64,000 nucleotides of DNA from Methylomonas methanica MC09. Lineage in GTDB: Bacteria > Pseudomonadota > Gammaproteobacteria > Methylococcales > Methylomonadaceae. The notes beneath the pieces were generated by a model. It was not told the DNA's origin. It saw nothing but the letters and a program-made list of their open reading frames with translations, and did not search any database. A program made the position numbers and the translations under genes. Position 1 is the stretch's first letter. Each line of letters begins with the position of its first letter. Shown one piece after another: positions 1 through 8,491 of the stretch. The stretch lies in NCBI RefSeq assembly GCF_000214665.1, contig NC_015572.1:1426001-1490000 (forward strand), read 5' to 3'.

Positions 1-999
1 CCTTGGAAATTCAAGCTATTGGATGATGGATTTGAGTTGTGGCTTGATCAAGATAATATGGGGTTGTTTTTTGATGTCAATCAGGTAGCCACGCAAATGA
101 GCTGTGGGGCATTGATAGAAAATGTAACCTTGCTCGCTGATGCAATGGGTTTTGCGACCAGTATTAGCTATTTCAACGAAGCTTCCGGTAAATTTGCTCA
201 ACTCGCCTTCGCGTCAGTCGGCGATCGAGGCGACGTGGAAAGTGTCACTAGGACGATCTTCAACCGATACACCGATAGAAATCTGTTTCAATTTCACAAA
301 AAAATCTCCAATAGTCAGATGGCTGAGTTGGTTAGTCTTGTTCAGTCCGATCGGAATTACCGTCTGCACACCTACCAAACACCCCAAGACAGAAAAGCCA
401 TCATTCGGACGATTACCGCAACAGACACCATACGCTTTATTCATAAGCGGATACATAATGATTTTTACCATGTGTTGCGTTTTGGTGATACTGCGCAAAA
501 AAACCGAGACGGTTTGGCGGCCGCCACGCTGGGTATAGAATCATTCATGATTCCAGTTTTGCGAATGCTTAAACCCTGGTGGCTGACCAAGTTACTTAAC
601 TATATCGGTTTGCACCATGTCATGGCTCTTCGCGGTACTTGGTTGCCGATGCGGTCGGCACCGGTAATCGTGTCGATCACGCATAAAGGGGGGGCGGATT
701 ATGTGGAATTTGGACGAATTATGCAGCGTTTCTGGCTGCAAGCTAATGAAGCTGGGCTTAGTGTGCAGCCTTTGGGGGCCTTGCCCTTGTTTCTAGCTCG
801 ATGTCATTTGTTGCAAGGTGAAGGCTTTACGAGTGATCAACTTAAAATGCTGAAAGCGGTGACAGATGATTTCGCAAGAATCACACCGCTCTTCAACAAA
901 GAAGCTGATCAGATCGTAATGTTGTTTCGTTTGGGATATGCAAAAAAGAACAAACCTAGAGCATTTAGACGGGATGTGGAGTCATTTTTGCGAGATTAA
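1..999 (+). CDS. nitroreductase-family protein, 5' end cut by window edge
   Basis: The reading frame is open from base 1 and reads PWKFKLLDDGF before the first possible start (TTG at 19). PW[KR]F just inside the N-terminus is typical of the 'NTQPW.F' segment of nitroreductase-fold flavoproteins, so the real start lies left of the window. The rest (about 330 residues) has the long helical form seen in MoeY/Rv1355c-like nitroreductases rather than the 200-residue NfsB type. A ThiF/E1-like gene lies 3.2 kb away (4215-5072); in Rv1355c-type proteins these two domains are fused, so they may act together on an activated carboxylate. Family is fairly sure; substrate unknown. Confidence 0.6.
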   Translation, partial: PWKFKLLDDGFELWLDQDNMGLFFDVNQVATQMSCGALIENVTLLADAMGFATSISYFNEASGKFAQLAFASVGDRGDVESVTRTIFNRYTDRNLFQFHKKISNSQMAELVSLVQSDRNYRLHTYQTPQDRKAIIRTITATDTIRFIHKRIHNDFYHVLRFGDTAQKNRDGLAAATLGIESFMIPVLRMLKPWWLTKLLNYIGLHHVMALRGTWLPMRSAPVIVSITHKGGADYVEFGRIMQRFWLQANEAGLSVQPLGALPLFLARCHLLQGEGFTSDQLKMLKAVTDDFARITPLFNKEADQIVMLFRLGYAKKNKPRAFRRDVESFLRD

Positions 1000-1152
1000 A
1001 ATGAGGGTGTTTAATTTAGAAAAGCCGGGCTCAGACAGCTGCAAAATATAATCTGGCAGTTTGTAATCATATGCAAATAACCCGGGTTTTAGCAGGCTGT
1101 AGATTTTATTCGCCCCGCAAGCCGTACTGGTCAACAAAAACCGGGCACTTAT

Positions 1153-1400
1153 TCAGGCAGCGTGTTTAAAATATTTCCGTTCGAATCCGAGCGGGGATTG
1201 ATAACCCAATGTTGAGTGTGAACGCTTCCCATTGTAGAAAGCCAAATAGTCGATCACGCTCAATTTCGTTGCTTGAATGTTTCGTAGTTTAACTGTTCAT
1301 GTTTTAGGTTACGGATAAATCGTTCGGTTGGCGAATTAGCCCAACAATTACCCTTTCGACTCATGCTTTGCTCCATGCCCGTCACTGATGGCGAGTTGGC
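1153..1400 (-). pseudogene. IS3-family OrfB (DDE transposase) C-terminal remnant
   Basis: The minus strand translates to SMSRKGNCWANSPTERF.RNLKHEQLNYETF and, after a frame change near 1257-1265, DYLAFYNGKRSHSTLGYQSP, ending ERKYFKHAA-stop at 1155-1153. This is the last 80-90 residues of an IS3-group integrase-like transposase. The rest of the gene and a matching OrfA are absent, so it is a dead fragment. It lies between the nitroreductase and the PEP-CTERM gene and points to past IS activity here. Confidence 0.8.
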
Positions 1401-1530
1401 TATTTTGAGTGGATAGCAAAAAATATCTTGGGAAAGAATAGGTGCGAATAAACTGGGGCTTTAGTACTACGCTTTTTCGAGAAAAATATTGTCAAGCTTT
1501 ATTTTTAAAGTTACGCCAAATAAGTACAAA

Positions 1531-1567
1531 AGAATAAGCCCAAACTTATTAGGTCCGGGCTTATTCT
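1531..1567 (-). terminator. intrinsic terminator of the PEP-CTERM gene
   Basis: A perfect 11-bp inverted repeat (AGAATAAGCCC at 1531-1541, GGGCTTATTCT at 1557-1567, 15-nt loop) lies 35 bp past the stop of the minus-strand PEP-CTERM gene. On the minus strand it is followed by TTTTGTACTT, a modest T-tract. Position and symmetry fit rho-independent termination. Confidence 0.6.
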
Positions 1568-1601
1568 GGTTTAAGTTTATCTGTAAGCTCTAAATAGTGC
1601 C

Positions 1602-2384
1602 TTAAGCTTTTTTGTTGCGTGTAAACCCAAATCCAAGCATTCCAAGTCCTAATAGAGTTAGTGTCGCTGGCTCGGGAACGTTAACAGTATTGCCTGTCAC
1701 AAGTAATGTGCCAGTAATAGGATAGCCAATAGGGGAATTGGTGCCTGGAGTGCCTGGAGCTATATTAAACGAGCTGGAGAAATTCAGGTCAGCGAAGTTT
1801 CCGCCGCCTAAGTCAATGGTATTTGTGTCAAAGTTGGCAAGTGCTGCTCCGCCTACCGCATCCAAAGCTCCAACACCCGTTCCATTTTGAGCGCTAGTAA
1901 AAAGGTTTGTAGCGGAACCAGTCAAGTCGCCATTAAAATCTAGACTCAGAAATAGGCTGGCTGCAGTGCCTGTGGCATTAGCAAGTGTTTGCGAGGCAAG
2001 ATCCGCAGCAGTAAGGGCTAAAGGTGCGTATGTTGCTACTGGTGTTACCCATACATCTACATGGCCTGGAGTATAAGTGAGAACAGGTTTGGTAGGGTTA
2101 GTTAAATCAACCGCAGCCAGTGTGGCGGTAAAAACAAATGTTAGCTCATTAGTGCCGCCGTATTGAGCAATTGTTTGGCCTTGGAATGACGTAAAAGCAC
2201 CGTAACCGGTTAAAGTTTCGCCAATTACGCCCAAAGGCTGACTTTCCCACTGTGTTGCGCTAGCGGTGAAGTCAATCAGTGAATCTGGATCCCAGGATAT
2301 ACCAAGTACTGATGCAGCATTGGCAGATGAGCTAATGCACGCCAAAGCGAGACAGCTGGTAACGAGTGTATTTTTTAGGTTCAT
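1602..2384 (-). CDS. PEP-CTERM sorting-domain protein (secreted)
   Basis: 260 residues. An N-terminal Sec signal (residues 1-24, MNLKNTL...SSANAA) is followed by a Gly/Thr/Asn/Ala-rich beta-type body. The C-terminal sorting signal is VPEPATLTLLGLGMLGFGF followed by TRNKKA: the PEP motif, a short hydrophobic helix and a basic tail. Exosortase is expected to cleave at the motif and deliver the protein to the surface or matrix. ATG at 2384 has GGAGTT 7 bases upstream. A sigma54 promoter lies about 60 bp upstream (2444-2459) and a terminator follows, so it is a single-gene unit, probably controlled by PrsK/PrsR encoded at 10.9-14.3 kb. It might be a flocculation-type PepA relative; that is a guess. 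Confidence 0.9.
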   Translation of the reverse strand: MNLKNTLVTSCLALACISSSANAASVLGISWDPDSLIDFTASATQWESQPLGVIGETLTGYGAFTSFQGQTIAQYGGTNELTFVFTATLAAVDLTNPTKPVLTYTPGHVDVWVTPVATYAPLALTAADLASQTLANATGTAASLFLSLDFNGDLTGSATNLFTSAQNGTGVGALDAVGGAALANFDTNTIDLGGGNFADLNFSSSFNIAPGTPGTNSPIGYPITGTLLVTGNTVNVPEPATLTLLGLGMLGFGFTRNKKA

Positions 2385-2443
2385 TGTTGTAACTCCATGG
2401 AATTGTATTAAAAGGAAATGATTTTACGTTACGTAATATTAAC

Positions 2444-2459
2444 AGCAGGATGTGTGCCA
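2444..2459 (-). promoter_or_regulatory. sigma54 (-24/-12) promoter of the PEP-CTERM gene
   Basis: The minus strand reads TGGCAC-ACATC-CTGCT. The invariant GG (-24) and GC (-12) have the required spacing, and one base differs from TGGCAC-N5-TTGC. Expected transcription start is near 2433, giving a leader of about 50 nt before ATG 2384. PrsR in this window has the GAFTGA loop needed to activate sigma54, which makes a direct regulatory link plausible. Confidence 0.7.
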
Positions 2460-2994
2460 TGTGTCGCTTGCGGTTGAGTAGGTATAGGTTTTTTGGAGTC
2501 AAAAGATTAACGTTTTGTCGATATAATGCTTTTAGCGCAACGTATCGAGGTACCATTAACTATAGCTTCCAAGGCGCGGATTGCCTATAACTGCGTTTAC
2601 TATATATCTTGAAAGCCATAAGGCATACGCTGTCACTACTTGTATTTTTAGAGTTGAATTCTTTTCGAAGCTGGTATTCCGTATAGTTGGTTAAAATTGG
2701 CATTGGTGTAAAAAAAACTGACACAGGACGAGTCGCAGAAGGTGATCCTGGTGGGTTGGAAATAGTGTTATCGTGTCATAAAAACCACTAGCGTTATTTT
2801 TATAATTCTAGCTTTTGACTATGATGTTTTTCTACGTATGCCAGAGTTTTCGAGCCTTGGCACGAAGGTTTCACCGATTTCATACCGCAGCAACCGCTAT
2901 TGTGAGTGAGAGCGCATTTCATTTTGCTAACAGCAAGTTGAAATTCGAATGCTCTATTTCGAATGTAAAGTTTTTCGACACTCAATCTCTAGCA
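2460..2994. other. non-coding stretch before the IS91 remnant
   Basis: I see no convincing gene. Open frames here (2332-2556 minus, 2800-2985 minus and the start of the 2815 plus frame) lack recognisable motifs. Activator sites for the sigma54 promoter would be expected near 2500-2650, but I could not identify a repeated operator. The IS91 left boundary lies somewhere before 2995. Confidence 0.4.
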
Positions 2995-3905
2995 CTGGCC
3001 TGTCCTAGAGTGGCCGGACGGCGCCCCAAGTCCAAGCCTTTATTGACACCCAAACAGGAAAAGAATGATGGGAAAGCACGTGCCGGCCGAGTATTTTTGG
3101 TGACGTTCACGTTGCCCAAGGAGCTTCGGTCGCTGGCCTTTCAACAACAACGCACGGTGTATGATTTGCTGATCTGCTGTAGTTGGAACACCGTCAAAAC
3201 CTTTGCGCAAAATGACTCGCAGCTTCAGGGAAAAGCCGGTGCCATCGCCGTCTTACATACGCATTCCCGTCGCTTGGACTTCCATCCGCATGTGCATCTG
3301 GTGATGCCGGCGGCAGCCATCGATACGGAAAAACGCTTGTGGCGGACCAAACGCGGTAAAAAAGACCGCGACAAAAACAAACAGGCTACTTGTTCAATCA
3401 CAAGGCCTTAGCCAAGGTCTTTCGCGCCAAAGTGCATGAAGCGATCGCGCAAGAAGGGTTGGCACTTCCGACCCGTTACCCTGATTGCTAGGTCGTCGAC
3501 GTCAAGTCCGTCGGCAGTGGCGACAAAGCGCTGATTTATCTTGGGCGCTATCTGTATAAAGGCGTCATCCAGGAAAAAGACATTATCGCCTGCAAAGATG
3601 GCCAAGTGACGTTTCGTTACCAGGACAGTAAAACCCAAAAACTGCAGCACCGAACGCTGTTCGGTGTGGAGTTTTTATGGCTGATGCTCCGGCATGTTTT
3701 GCCTAAAGGTTTCAGGCGCACCCGCAACTTCCGCTTTTTGCATTCCAACAGCAAACGGCTGATCGGCTTATTGCAATACTTGCTCGGTCGTAATCCGAAT
3801 CGAGCTTTGGCGTGGTTGAGAAAGCGGCCGCCACTCACCTGCACGTGTTGCGGCGGCGAAATGCGGATTGTAAAAACTCGCATCCCGCCGTTGTTACGCA
3901 GCTAG
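2995..3905 (+). pseudogene. decayed IS91-family (HUH/Y2) transposase
   Basis: Translation shows the IS91 core: RVFLVTFTLPKELRSL (from 3088), then the HUH motif in DFHPHVHLVMP, then after a break ALIYLGRYLYKGVI, the tyrosine-containing segment of Y2 transposases, and the C-terminal LTCTCCGGEMRI zinc-like segment ending at 3905. Two lesions inactivate it: a 1-nt loss near 3384 (frame shifts before GYLFNHKALAKVF) and an in-frame TAG at 3489-3491 where the family usually has Trp (PDC-stop-VVDVKSVGSG). The N-terminal zinc finger is also missing. It separates the thiF-like gene from the nitroreductase. Confidence 0.85.
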
Positions 3906-4214
3906 GCAATCCCCTCCGACCAACCGTGTTGAAGGGGTATAGGCTATGTAAACGATCCGCGCGACCGGGCATGCGATCATCGGCCTGTTCAATGCCGACA
4001 GCTTCGTTCGGCCAAAATCAGGCTAAAACATCCCAAAAAGCGGCCTTCCGATGCCATCGAAGTGATAGGTCGCCACTCCAATACGAGTTCTGGATCTTGA
4101 AGTGCTAAACTAGCCTTCGCAACCCAAGAGCTCCAAAAAGCTATTTTCTTATTAAAGCATACAGCAACACTGTGATCACCGGGCTTGTCCAACCTTATTC
4201 GTTAGGTGGGAATC
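3906..4214. other. non-coding stretch after the IS91 remnant
   Basis: Probably the right-hand end of the IS91-type element plus the 3' flank of the thiF-like gene. No gene, no clear terminator for the minus-strand gene ending at 4215, and no recognisable IS91 terminus that I can place. Confidence 0.35.
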
Positions 4215-5072
4215 CTAAATACCCAACATTCTTTTAGCCAGAAAAAATTTAAGTCTTTGTATGGGGTTTTTGTTGCCTAACCACAGATAGCCTTTTTTCA
4301 GCCGGTTCGATCGGGCGTCATAACAAGTGTAGCGCGGTAGGGGTTTAAGTTCATTGGGATGCAGGAGTGCTACAATGGCTTGAGTGATGACAATGCCGGT
4401 GGCTAGTTTGCATCCGCTAGCGATGCTGGGCGCTTTGCGGTTGGCCAGATCTACCGAGGACGGGTCGACGTATTTCAGATGAAATCCGGCGGGCGCGCAA
4501 CCAAGTGACATTTTCAGCACCTGATGTTCCAGTGGTGCGGTATAGTCCAGATCAAAATAATCATCGAATGAAATGCCTTTTGATGTGTAGATCAATACGC
4601 CCACTCCGAAACCCAGTGGTACGCCGAAAATGGCGGGTATGCCGCGTTCCATACAGGCGTCGATCATGAGTTTATGGGCTTCGATCTCAAAAAATTCGAC
4701 GGCGTCGATAAATACGTCCACACCTTGTAGAAAGTCTTCGATATTATTTGGATTGATACCGTCACCATAGGTCTTGATCTGTGCGTCCGGGTTGATGTCG
4801 ATTGCAAGCTCGCGCATGACATCCATTTTTTTGCGCCCGATAGAAGACATTGTCGCGCCATATTGACGATTGAAGTTGCCCATTTCAAAATCATCGAAAT
4901 CGGATATTTTAAAATTTCCAATTCCGGCGCGGGCCAATGTAATCAAGTAATCGCCGCCAACGCCACCCATGCCGGCAATGGCAAAAGTGGCATTTTTTAA
5001 ACGGCTTTGTTCTTCTGCGTTGGTAATCCCGTTATTTCTGGAAAAGGCTAGGTCGTAATCAAATTGAGGCAT
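4215..5072 (-). CDS. ThiF/HesA/MoeB E1-like adenylyltransferase
   Basis: 285 residues. The nucleotide-binding motif is GMGGVGG at residues 34-40, followed by DFDDFEMGNFNRQ (acidic ribose-binding pair and the N-R pair that contacts ATP in E1 enzymes). Family members adenylate the C-terminal carboxylate of a small protein or peptide. The Cys-X-X-Cys zinc sites of ThiF/MoeB are not seen, as in Rv1355c-like relatives. Start chosen at ATG 5072, 5 nt from AGGAGG (complement of 5078-5083); a longer start at 5108 has no ribosome site. The acyltransferase at 5669 is divergent and the nitroreductase is nearby, so a modification pathway linked to the PEP-CTERM system is possible. Substrate unknown. Confidence 0.75.
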   Translation of the reverse strand: MPQFDYDLAFSRNNGITNAEEQSRLKNATFAIAGMGGVGGDYLITLARAGIGNFKISDFDDFEMGNFNRQYGATMSSIGRKKMDVMRELAIDINPDAQIKTYGDGINPNNIEDFLQGVDVFIDAVEFFEIEAHKLMIDACMERGIPAIFGVPLGFGVGVLIYTSKGISFDDYFDLDYTAPLEHQVLKMSLGCAPAGFHLKYVDPSSVDLANRKAPSIASGCKLATGIVITQAIVALLHPNELKPLPRYTCYDARSNRLKKGYLWLGNKNPIQRLKFFLAKRMLGI

Positions 5073-5668
5073 GGCACCCTCCTGGAGGCTTTGTCTATTG
5101 AACGCCATTATTAGGCAGAGACATTTTCGGGTAATTGTCGAATCTGGATTTCCGCTGCTAGCTGGTCTTAGTGGTATTGGCCATTATTTTTAGGGTTGTG
5201 TTGGTAAGTTAAAAACCGCATCACGCCAGTTTTTGGCTTTTTCGCAATGTGGATGATATTGATTGTGGATGTCGCAATATCGGCTTTTTTGTTGCTGTCC
5301 CGGATTTCATATTTGCTATTCCAACGTGTTTCACGGTGTTCACATCATAATCTTGCCTTGAAATCAATGTTGAATCAATAAGAATAAACGACTAAAGAGA
5401 TTTAGACACTGCCTCAGACGATTAGCACCTTTAGTTGTTTGGCACAGTGGGTGAATTATGAGCAGTATTCGATTTAACAGGCGGTTAAGTCAAGCTTCTA
5501 AACTTATCTATACTTGAGTGGGATGGTTGTGCCGGAAGTTCTATTCGCTGAATTTCAGTGGATAGATCAATGCCGATGGGACATGACTTATTACCTGATG
5601 GTTGCAGGTGGATGGGGTTAGAGTACATGACCTCGCGAATTTTGATATGGACGACTTTAGGAGCTCAA
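5073..5668. other. divergent intergenic region, thiF-like / acyltransferase
   Basis: About 600 bp between two divergent genes. TGGCACAGTGGGTGA at 5440-5454 looks like a sigma54 -24 box but its -12 element is GA rather than GC, so I do not call it. No lux-box-like palindrome or other feature stands out. Confidence 0.4.
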
Positions 5669-6418
5669 ATGATGGCAAATAATCCTTCTTTTGATAGCGA
5701 TTTTGAGGTTTTTTTAGCGGATACTCCCGAAAGCAAAGTGCTTCATTACCATATAAGGTATCAAGTATATTGTGATGAAATGGGGTTTGAAGATAAGGAA
5801 AAGTTTTCAAACGAGCTTGAATTTGATCATTGGGATAGTCATTCCGTACATTTTTTGGTCAGGTATAAAAGACTAGGACATTGGGTGGGGGCTTTGCGCC
5901 TTGTCTTGCCCGATAAGCAGTTATTTCCATTTGAGCGGCATAGTAAGTTGGAAGAAAAAATAAGTCGTAATCAATATTTGCAATCGGTTGAATTGTCCAG
6001 GCTTTGCGTACTTAAAGAAGTGCGGCGATTTTCTGCTAGGAAATTTGCTCCTTATGGCTTGCTGGAAGATAGCAATATTTTCGATAGTTCAAATGTTACC
6101 GTGCTGCAAAATTACAAAAATTTGGGGTTAACCGTTATGTGGGGTTTGCTGAGTGCGGCGGCATTATATTGTACTCAAAGCAATATCAACTACCTGTATC
6201 TGTTGGTTACACCCGCGCTCGCGTCCGCCATTAGAAAAGAAGGGTTTTCTCTGGAGCAAATCGGAGAACCTTGCCAGCATAAAGGGCAAAGGATTCCTTT
6301 GAAGTGGAAAATTGATGATGTTATTGCAAACCCGTTATGGGAAGGCGATTACAAAAATGGCTTTGATTTGTTTTCGGACAGATTTGCAAAAGACGTCAAC
6401 TATCTGAGAATGGCTTAA
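5669..6418 (+). CDS. PEP-CTERM/exosortase-associated acyltransferase (LuxI-like GNAT)
   Basis: 249 residues. The N-terminal half (LHYHIRYQVYCDEMGFED, then HSVHFLVRY...WVGALRLVLP) matches the autoinducer-synthase-like acyltransferase family found only in genomes with exosortase systems. RYQVYCDEMGFE corresponds to the LuxI 'R...F...LGW' segment and GALRLVLP to the conserved arginine strand. Product unknown: homoserine-lactone-like signal or acylation of a cell component. Start at ATG 5669 (or the adjacent ATG 5672) is set by AGGAG at 5659-5663; the frame is open back to 5558 without a ribosome site. It stands alone on the plus strand, divergent from the ThiF-like gene. Confidence 0.8.
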   Translation: MMANNPSFDSDFEVFLADTPESKVLHYHIRYQVYCDEMGFEDKEKFSNELEFDHWDSHSVHFLVRYKRLGHWVGALRLVLPDKQLFPFERHSKLEEKISRNQYLQSVELSRLCVLKEVRRFSARKFAPYGLLEDSNIFDSSNVTVLQNYKNLGLTVMWGLLSAAALYCTQSNINYLYLLVTPALASAIRKEGFSLEQIGEPCQHKGQRIPLKWKIDDVIANPLWEGDYKNGFDLFSDRFAKDVNYLRMA

Positions 6419-6867
6419 ACATGCTCAACTGTATGCTTATGCCGCAATTTTGGAATAGGCTTGGTTGGCAATAATTGCCCGTGCTCGGAAAATAACGTCC
6501 AGTTAGTGGCGATTGTGCCATCGTGGGGCAACCGCTATGCACTAGGTTGATGACATGGACTCCTCCTCACCCCTAGCGGTGTCACAATGCACCCGAGAAT
6601 TTAAACGGGACAAAGACTCGTCCGAAAATGACTCGTAACGTAGTGGGTTTGGATACTGCAAAACAAGTTTTTCATCTGTTCATGATGCTCGATGGCAAAG
6701 CGATCAAGCGGAAACTAAAGCGTTCGGAATTACTGGCCTTCATCGCTCAATTGCCGCCAAGCTTGATCGCGCTGGAAGCCTGCGGTGGATCACACCATTG
6801 GGCGCGGTCATTCCAACAACTGGGTCATGAGGCGGTACTGCTAAACGCCCGTTATGTGAAAGCCTTC

Positions 6868-6871
6868 GTGG
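6868..6871. repeat. target-site duplication GTGG, left copy
   Basis: Paired with GTGG at 8555-8558 on the other side of the IS3-type element. Collapsing the pair restores the IS110 transposase frame. Confidence 0.75.
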
Positions 6872-6911
6872 CGGAAAATTTCAAGCTAGTTGTCGCCTCG
6901 ACGTAAAAATA

Positions 6912-7994
6912 CTATGCGATTATTTTGTCTGGATTAGCGACCTCCTGGGGTGAGTGTTTTTGGGTTTCGGTATGATCTGGATTTAGATGCACGGTATGGA
7001 TTCTGTTCCAGTTCCGGGTGTTTTGACTCCAGCGCCGTGGGTTTTGGCGGCGGGCGTCTTCATAGAGCGCTTTGCGTTGATTCAATAGCGCCTCGTCCAA
7101 TCCGGCATGACGTTGGGCTGGGGTTACAAAACCAATGGCGCTATGCCGATGTTCGTGGTTGTACCATTGCACCAGGTCGGCTACCCATTCACGAGCGACG
7201 GACAGGTCGGCAAACGGTTGCAACGGGTATTGCGGACGATATTTCAGGGTTTTGAACAGCGATTCCGAATACGGATTGTCATTACTCACCGCCGGTCGGC
7301 TGAGCGAGGGCATGACGCCAAGCTGTTGCAGGGTGGCCAGCATCGTGGCGCCTTTCATGGGGCTGCCGTTATCGGAATGCAGGATAACTTGCCCAGGTTG
7401 TAGCCCTTCGCGTAAAACAATATCCCGTAACAACTCGCTGGCGTATTGGCTGCTTTCTTCCTCAAATACCTGCCAGCCGACGATCTGGCGACTAAAAATA
7501 TCGAGGAACAAGTAGAGGTAGTAGAACTGGCCTTTGACTGCGGCCGCAAGATAGGTAATATCCCAGCTGTAGAGTTGATTGGGCTCGGTCGCACTCAATG
7601 CTTTGGGTTTGAAGCGAGGCTGACTGGGACGTTCACTGCGGCGGTGTTTCAGTTGCTGGGCGGCTTTCAGTAGGCGATAGATCGTCGATTCGGAGCCCAG
7701 ATAAATCCCCTGATCCGCCAAGCGCGGGACAATCTGACTGGGTGGCAAATCTGCAAATTCAGCGGAATTAGCCACGGTCAAAATGTGGGCACGCTCGGCC
7801 TCGGTCAGCGCATGCGCCGGCGTATATTGCCGCCGCGGTCGCAGGTCTTCGCCCGGGGTTTCGCCGGCCTGCCAGCGCTGCAAGGTGCGCGGGCTCAGGC
7901 CCAGCACGGCACAGGCTTGGTCTTGGCGGGCACCGGCCTCGGTGGCTTCGGCGACGGATTCGATCAGGGTTTGGCGCTGCTGAAGGGATGTCAT
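6912..7994 (-). CDS. IS3-family transposase OrfB (DDE integrase core)
   Basis: 360 residues. An N-terminal helix-turn-helix segment (ACAVLGLSPRTLQRW) and the HTH_21-like part precede the rve core: YSWDITYL (first Asp), VILHSDNGSPM (second Asp) and NDNPYSESLFKTLKY with the third catalytic residue Glu, then the LVQWYNHEHRHSAIG tail. Start ATG 7994 overlaps the OrfA stop as ATGA, so translation looks coupled rather than made by the -1 frameshift usual in IS3. No lesions seen. Confidence 0.92.
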   Translation of the reverse strand: MTSLQQRQTLIESVAEATEAGARQDQACAVLGLSPRTLQRWQAGETPGEDLRPRRQYTPAHALTEAERAHILTVANSAEFADLPPSQIVPRLADQGIYLGSESTIYRLLKAAQQLKHRRSERPSQPRFKPKALSATEPNQLYSWDITYLAAAVKGQFYYLYLFLDIFSRQIVGWQVFEEESSQYASELLRDIVLREGLQPGQVILHSDNGSPMKGATMLATLQQLGVMPSLSRPAVSNDNPYSESLFKTLKYRPQYPLQPFADLSVAREWVADLVQWYNHEHRHSAIGFVTPAQRHAGLDEALLNQRKALYEDARRQNPRRWSQNTRNWNRIHTVHLNPDHTETQKHSPQEVANPDKIIA

Positions 7995-8491
7995 TCGACC
8001 TCGCCCGCCAACAGCGCCCGCACCTTTTTTTGCAGGATCAGCAAGGCAGCGGCTTCAGCCAGAGCTTTGTCCTTACGGTTCAGTTCGCGTTCCAGACGCT
8101 GATTTTCGGCTTTTAAAGTGCGCAGTGTCTGGCTGTCATTGCCGCCTGAACGGGCGCTGGTGACGGCACAAAAATCGCTTTTCCACTGCGCGAGTTGATG
8201 AGCAAATAGTCCACGTTGCCGACACCAGGCATTCAATGCCTCGCCGGATATACCATGGCTTTCATGGAGGGCCAGTAAACGCTCTTCGGGGAGCCAATCT
8301 TGAGGGCGCTTGCCCACGTTTGGGCTTGACGTATCGGTGGGTGTGCTGCTTTTCATCCAGTTTTTTAAGGTATGTATGCTGAGGTTAGATTCGTCGGCAA
8401 TGTCTTGAATGGTTCGTTTTCCACGATTGTAGACTTTTGCCAGAGCTTGCTCTCTGAACTCGTCAGAATACTGCTTTTTCGGGGTAATCAT
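7991..8491 (-). CDS. IS3-family transposase OrfA (HTH)
   Basis: 166 residues. The N-terminus (YSDEFREQALAKV...TIQDIADESNLSIHTLKNWM) is the HTH_Tnp_1 domain that binds IS ends; the C-terminus (LKAENQRLERELNRKDKALAEAAALL) is the leucine-zipper coil used for oligomerisation. It is longer than the usual 90-100-residue OrfA, with an extra middle part (PEERLLALHESHGISGEAL). ATG 8491 is 63 nt from the element end. Overlaps orfB by 4 nt. Confidence 0.9.
   Translation of the reverse strand: MITPKKQYSDEFREQALAKVYNRGKRTIQDIADESNLSIHTLKNWMKSSTPTDTSSPNVGKRPQDWLPEERLLALHESHGISGEALNAWCRQRGLFAHQLAQWKSDFCAVTSARSGGNDSQTLRTLKAENQRLERELNRKDKALAEAAALLILQKKVRALLAGEVE

Noticed and set aside
1020..1092. GCCGGG/CCCGGG pairing after the nitroreductase
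   Set aside because: Arms are imperfect and far apart; not convincing as a terminator.
2815..2994. N-terminal part of the 2815 plus-strand frame
   Set aside because: No IS91 zinc motif or other similarity; probably chance open frame joined to the IS91 remnant.
5440..5454. sigma54-like TGGCACAGTGGGTGA before the acyltransferase
   Set aside because: The -12 element is GA, not GC, and it lies over 200 bp from the gene start.
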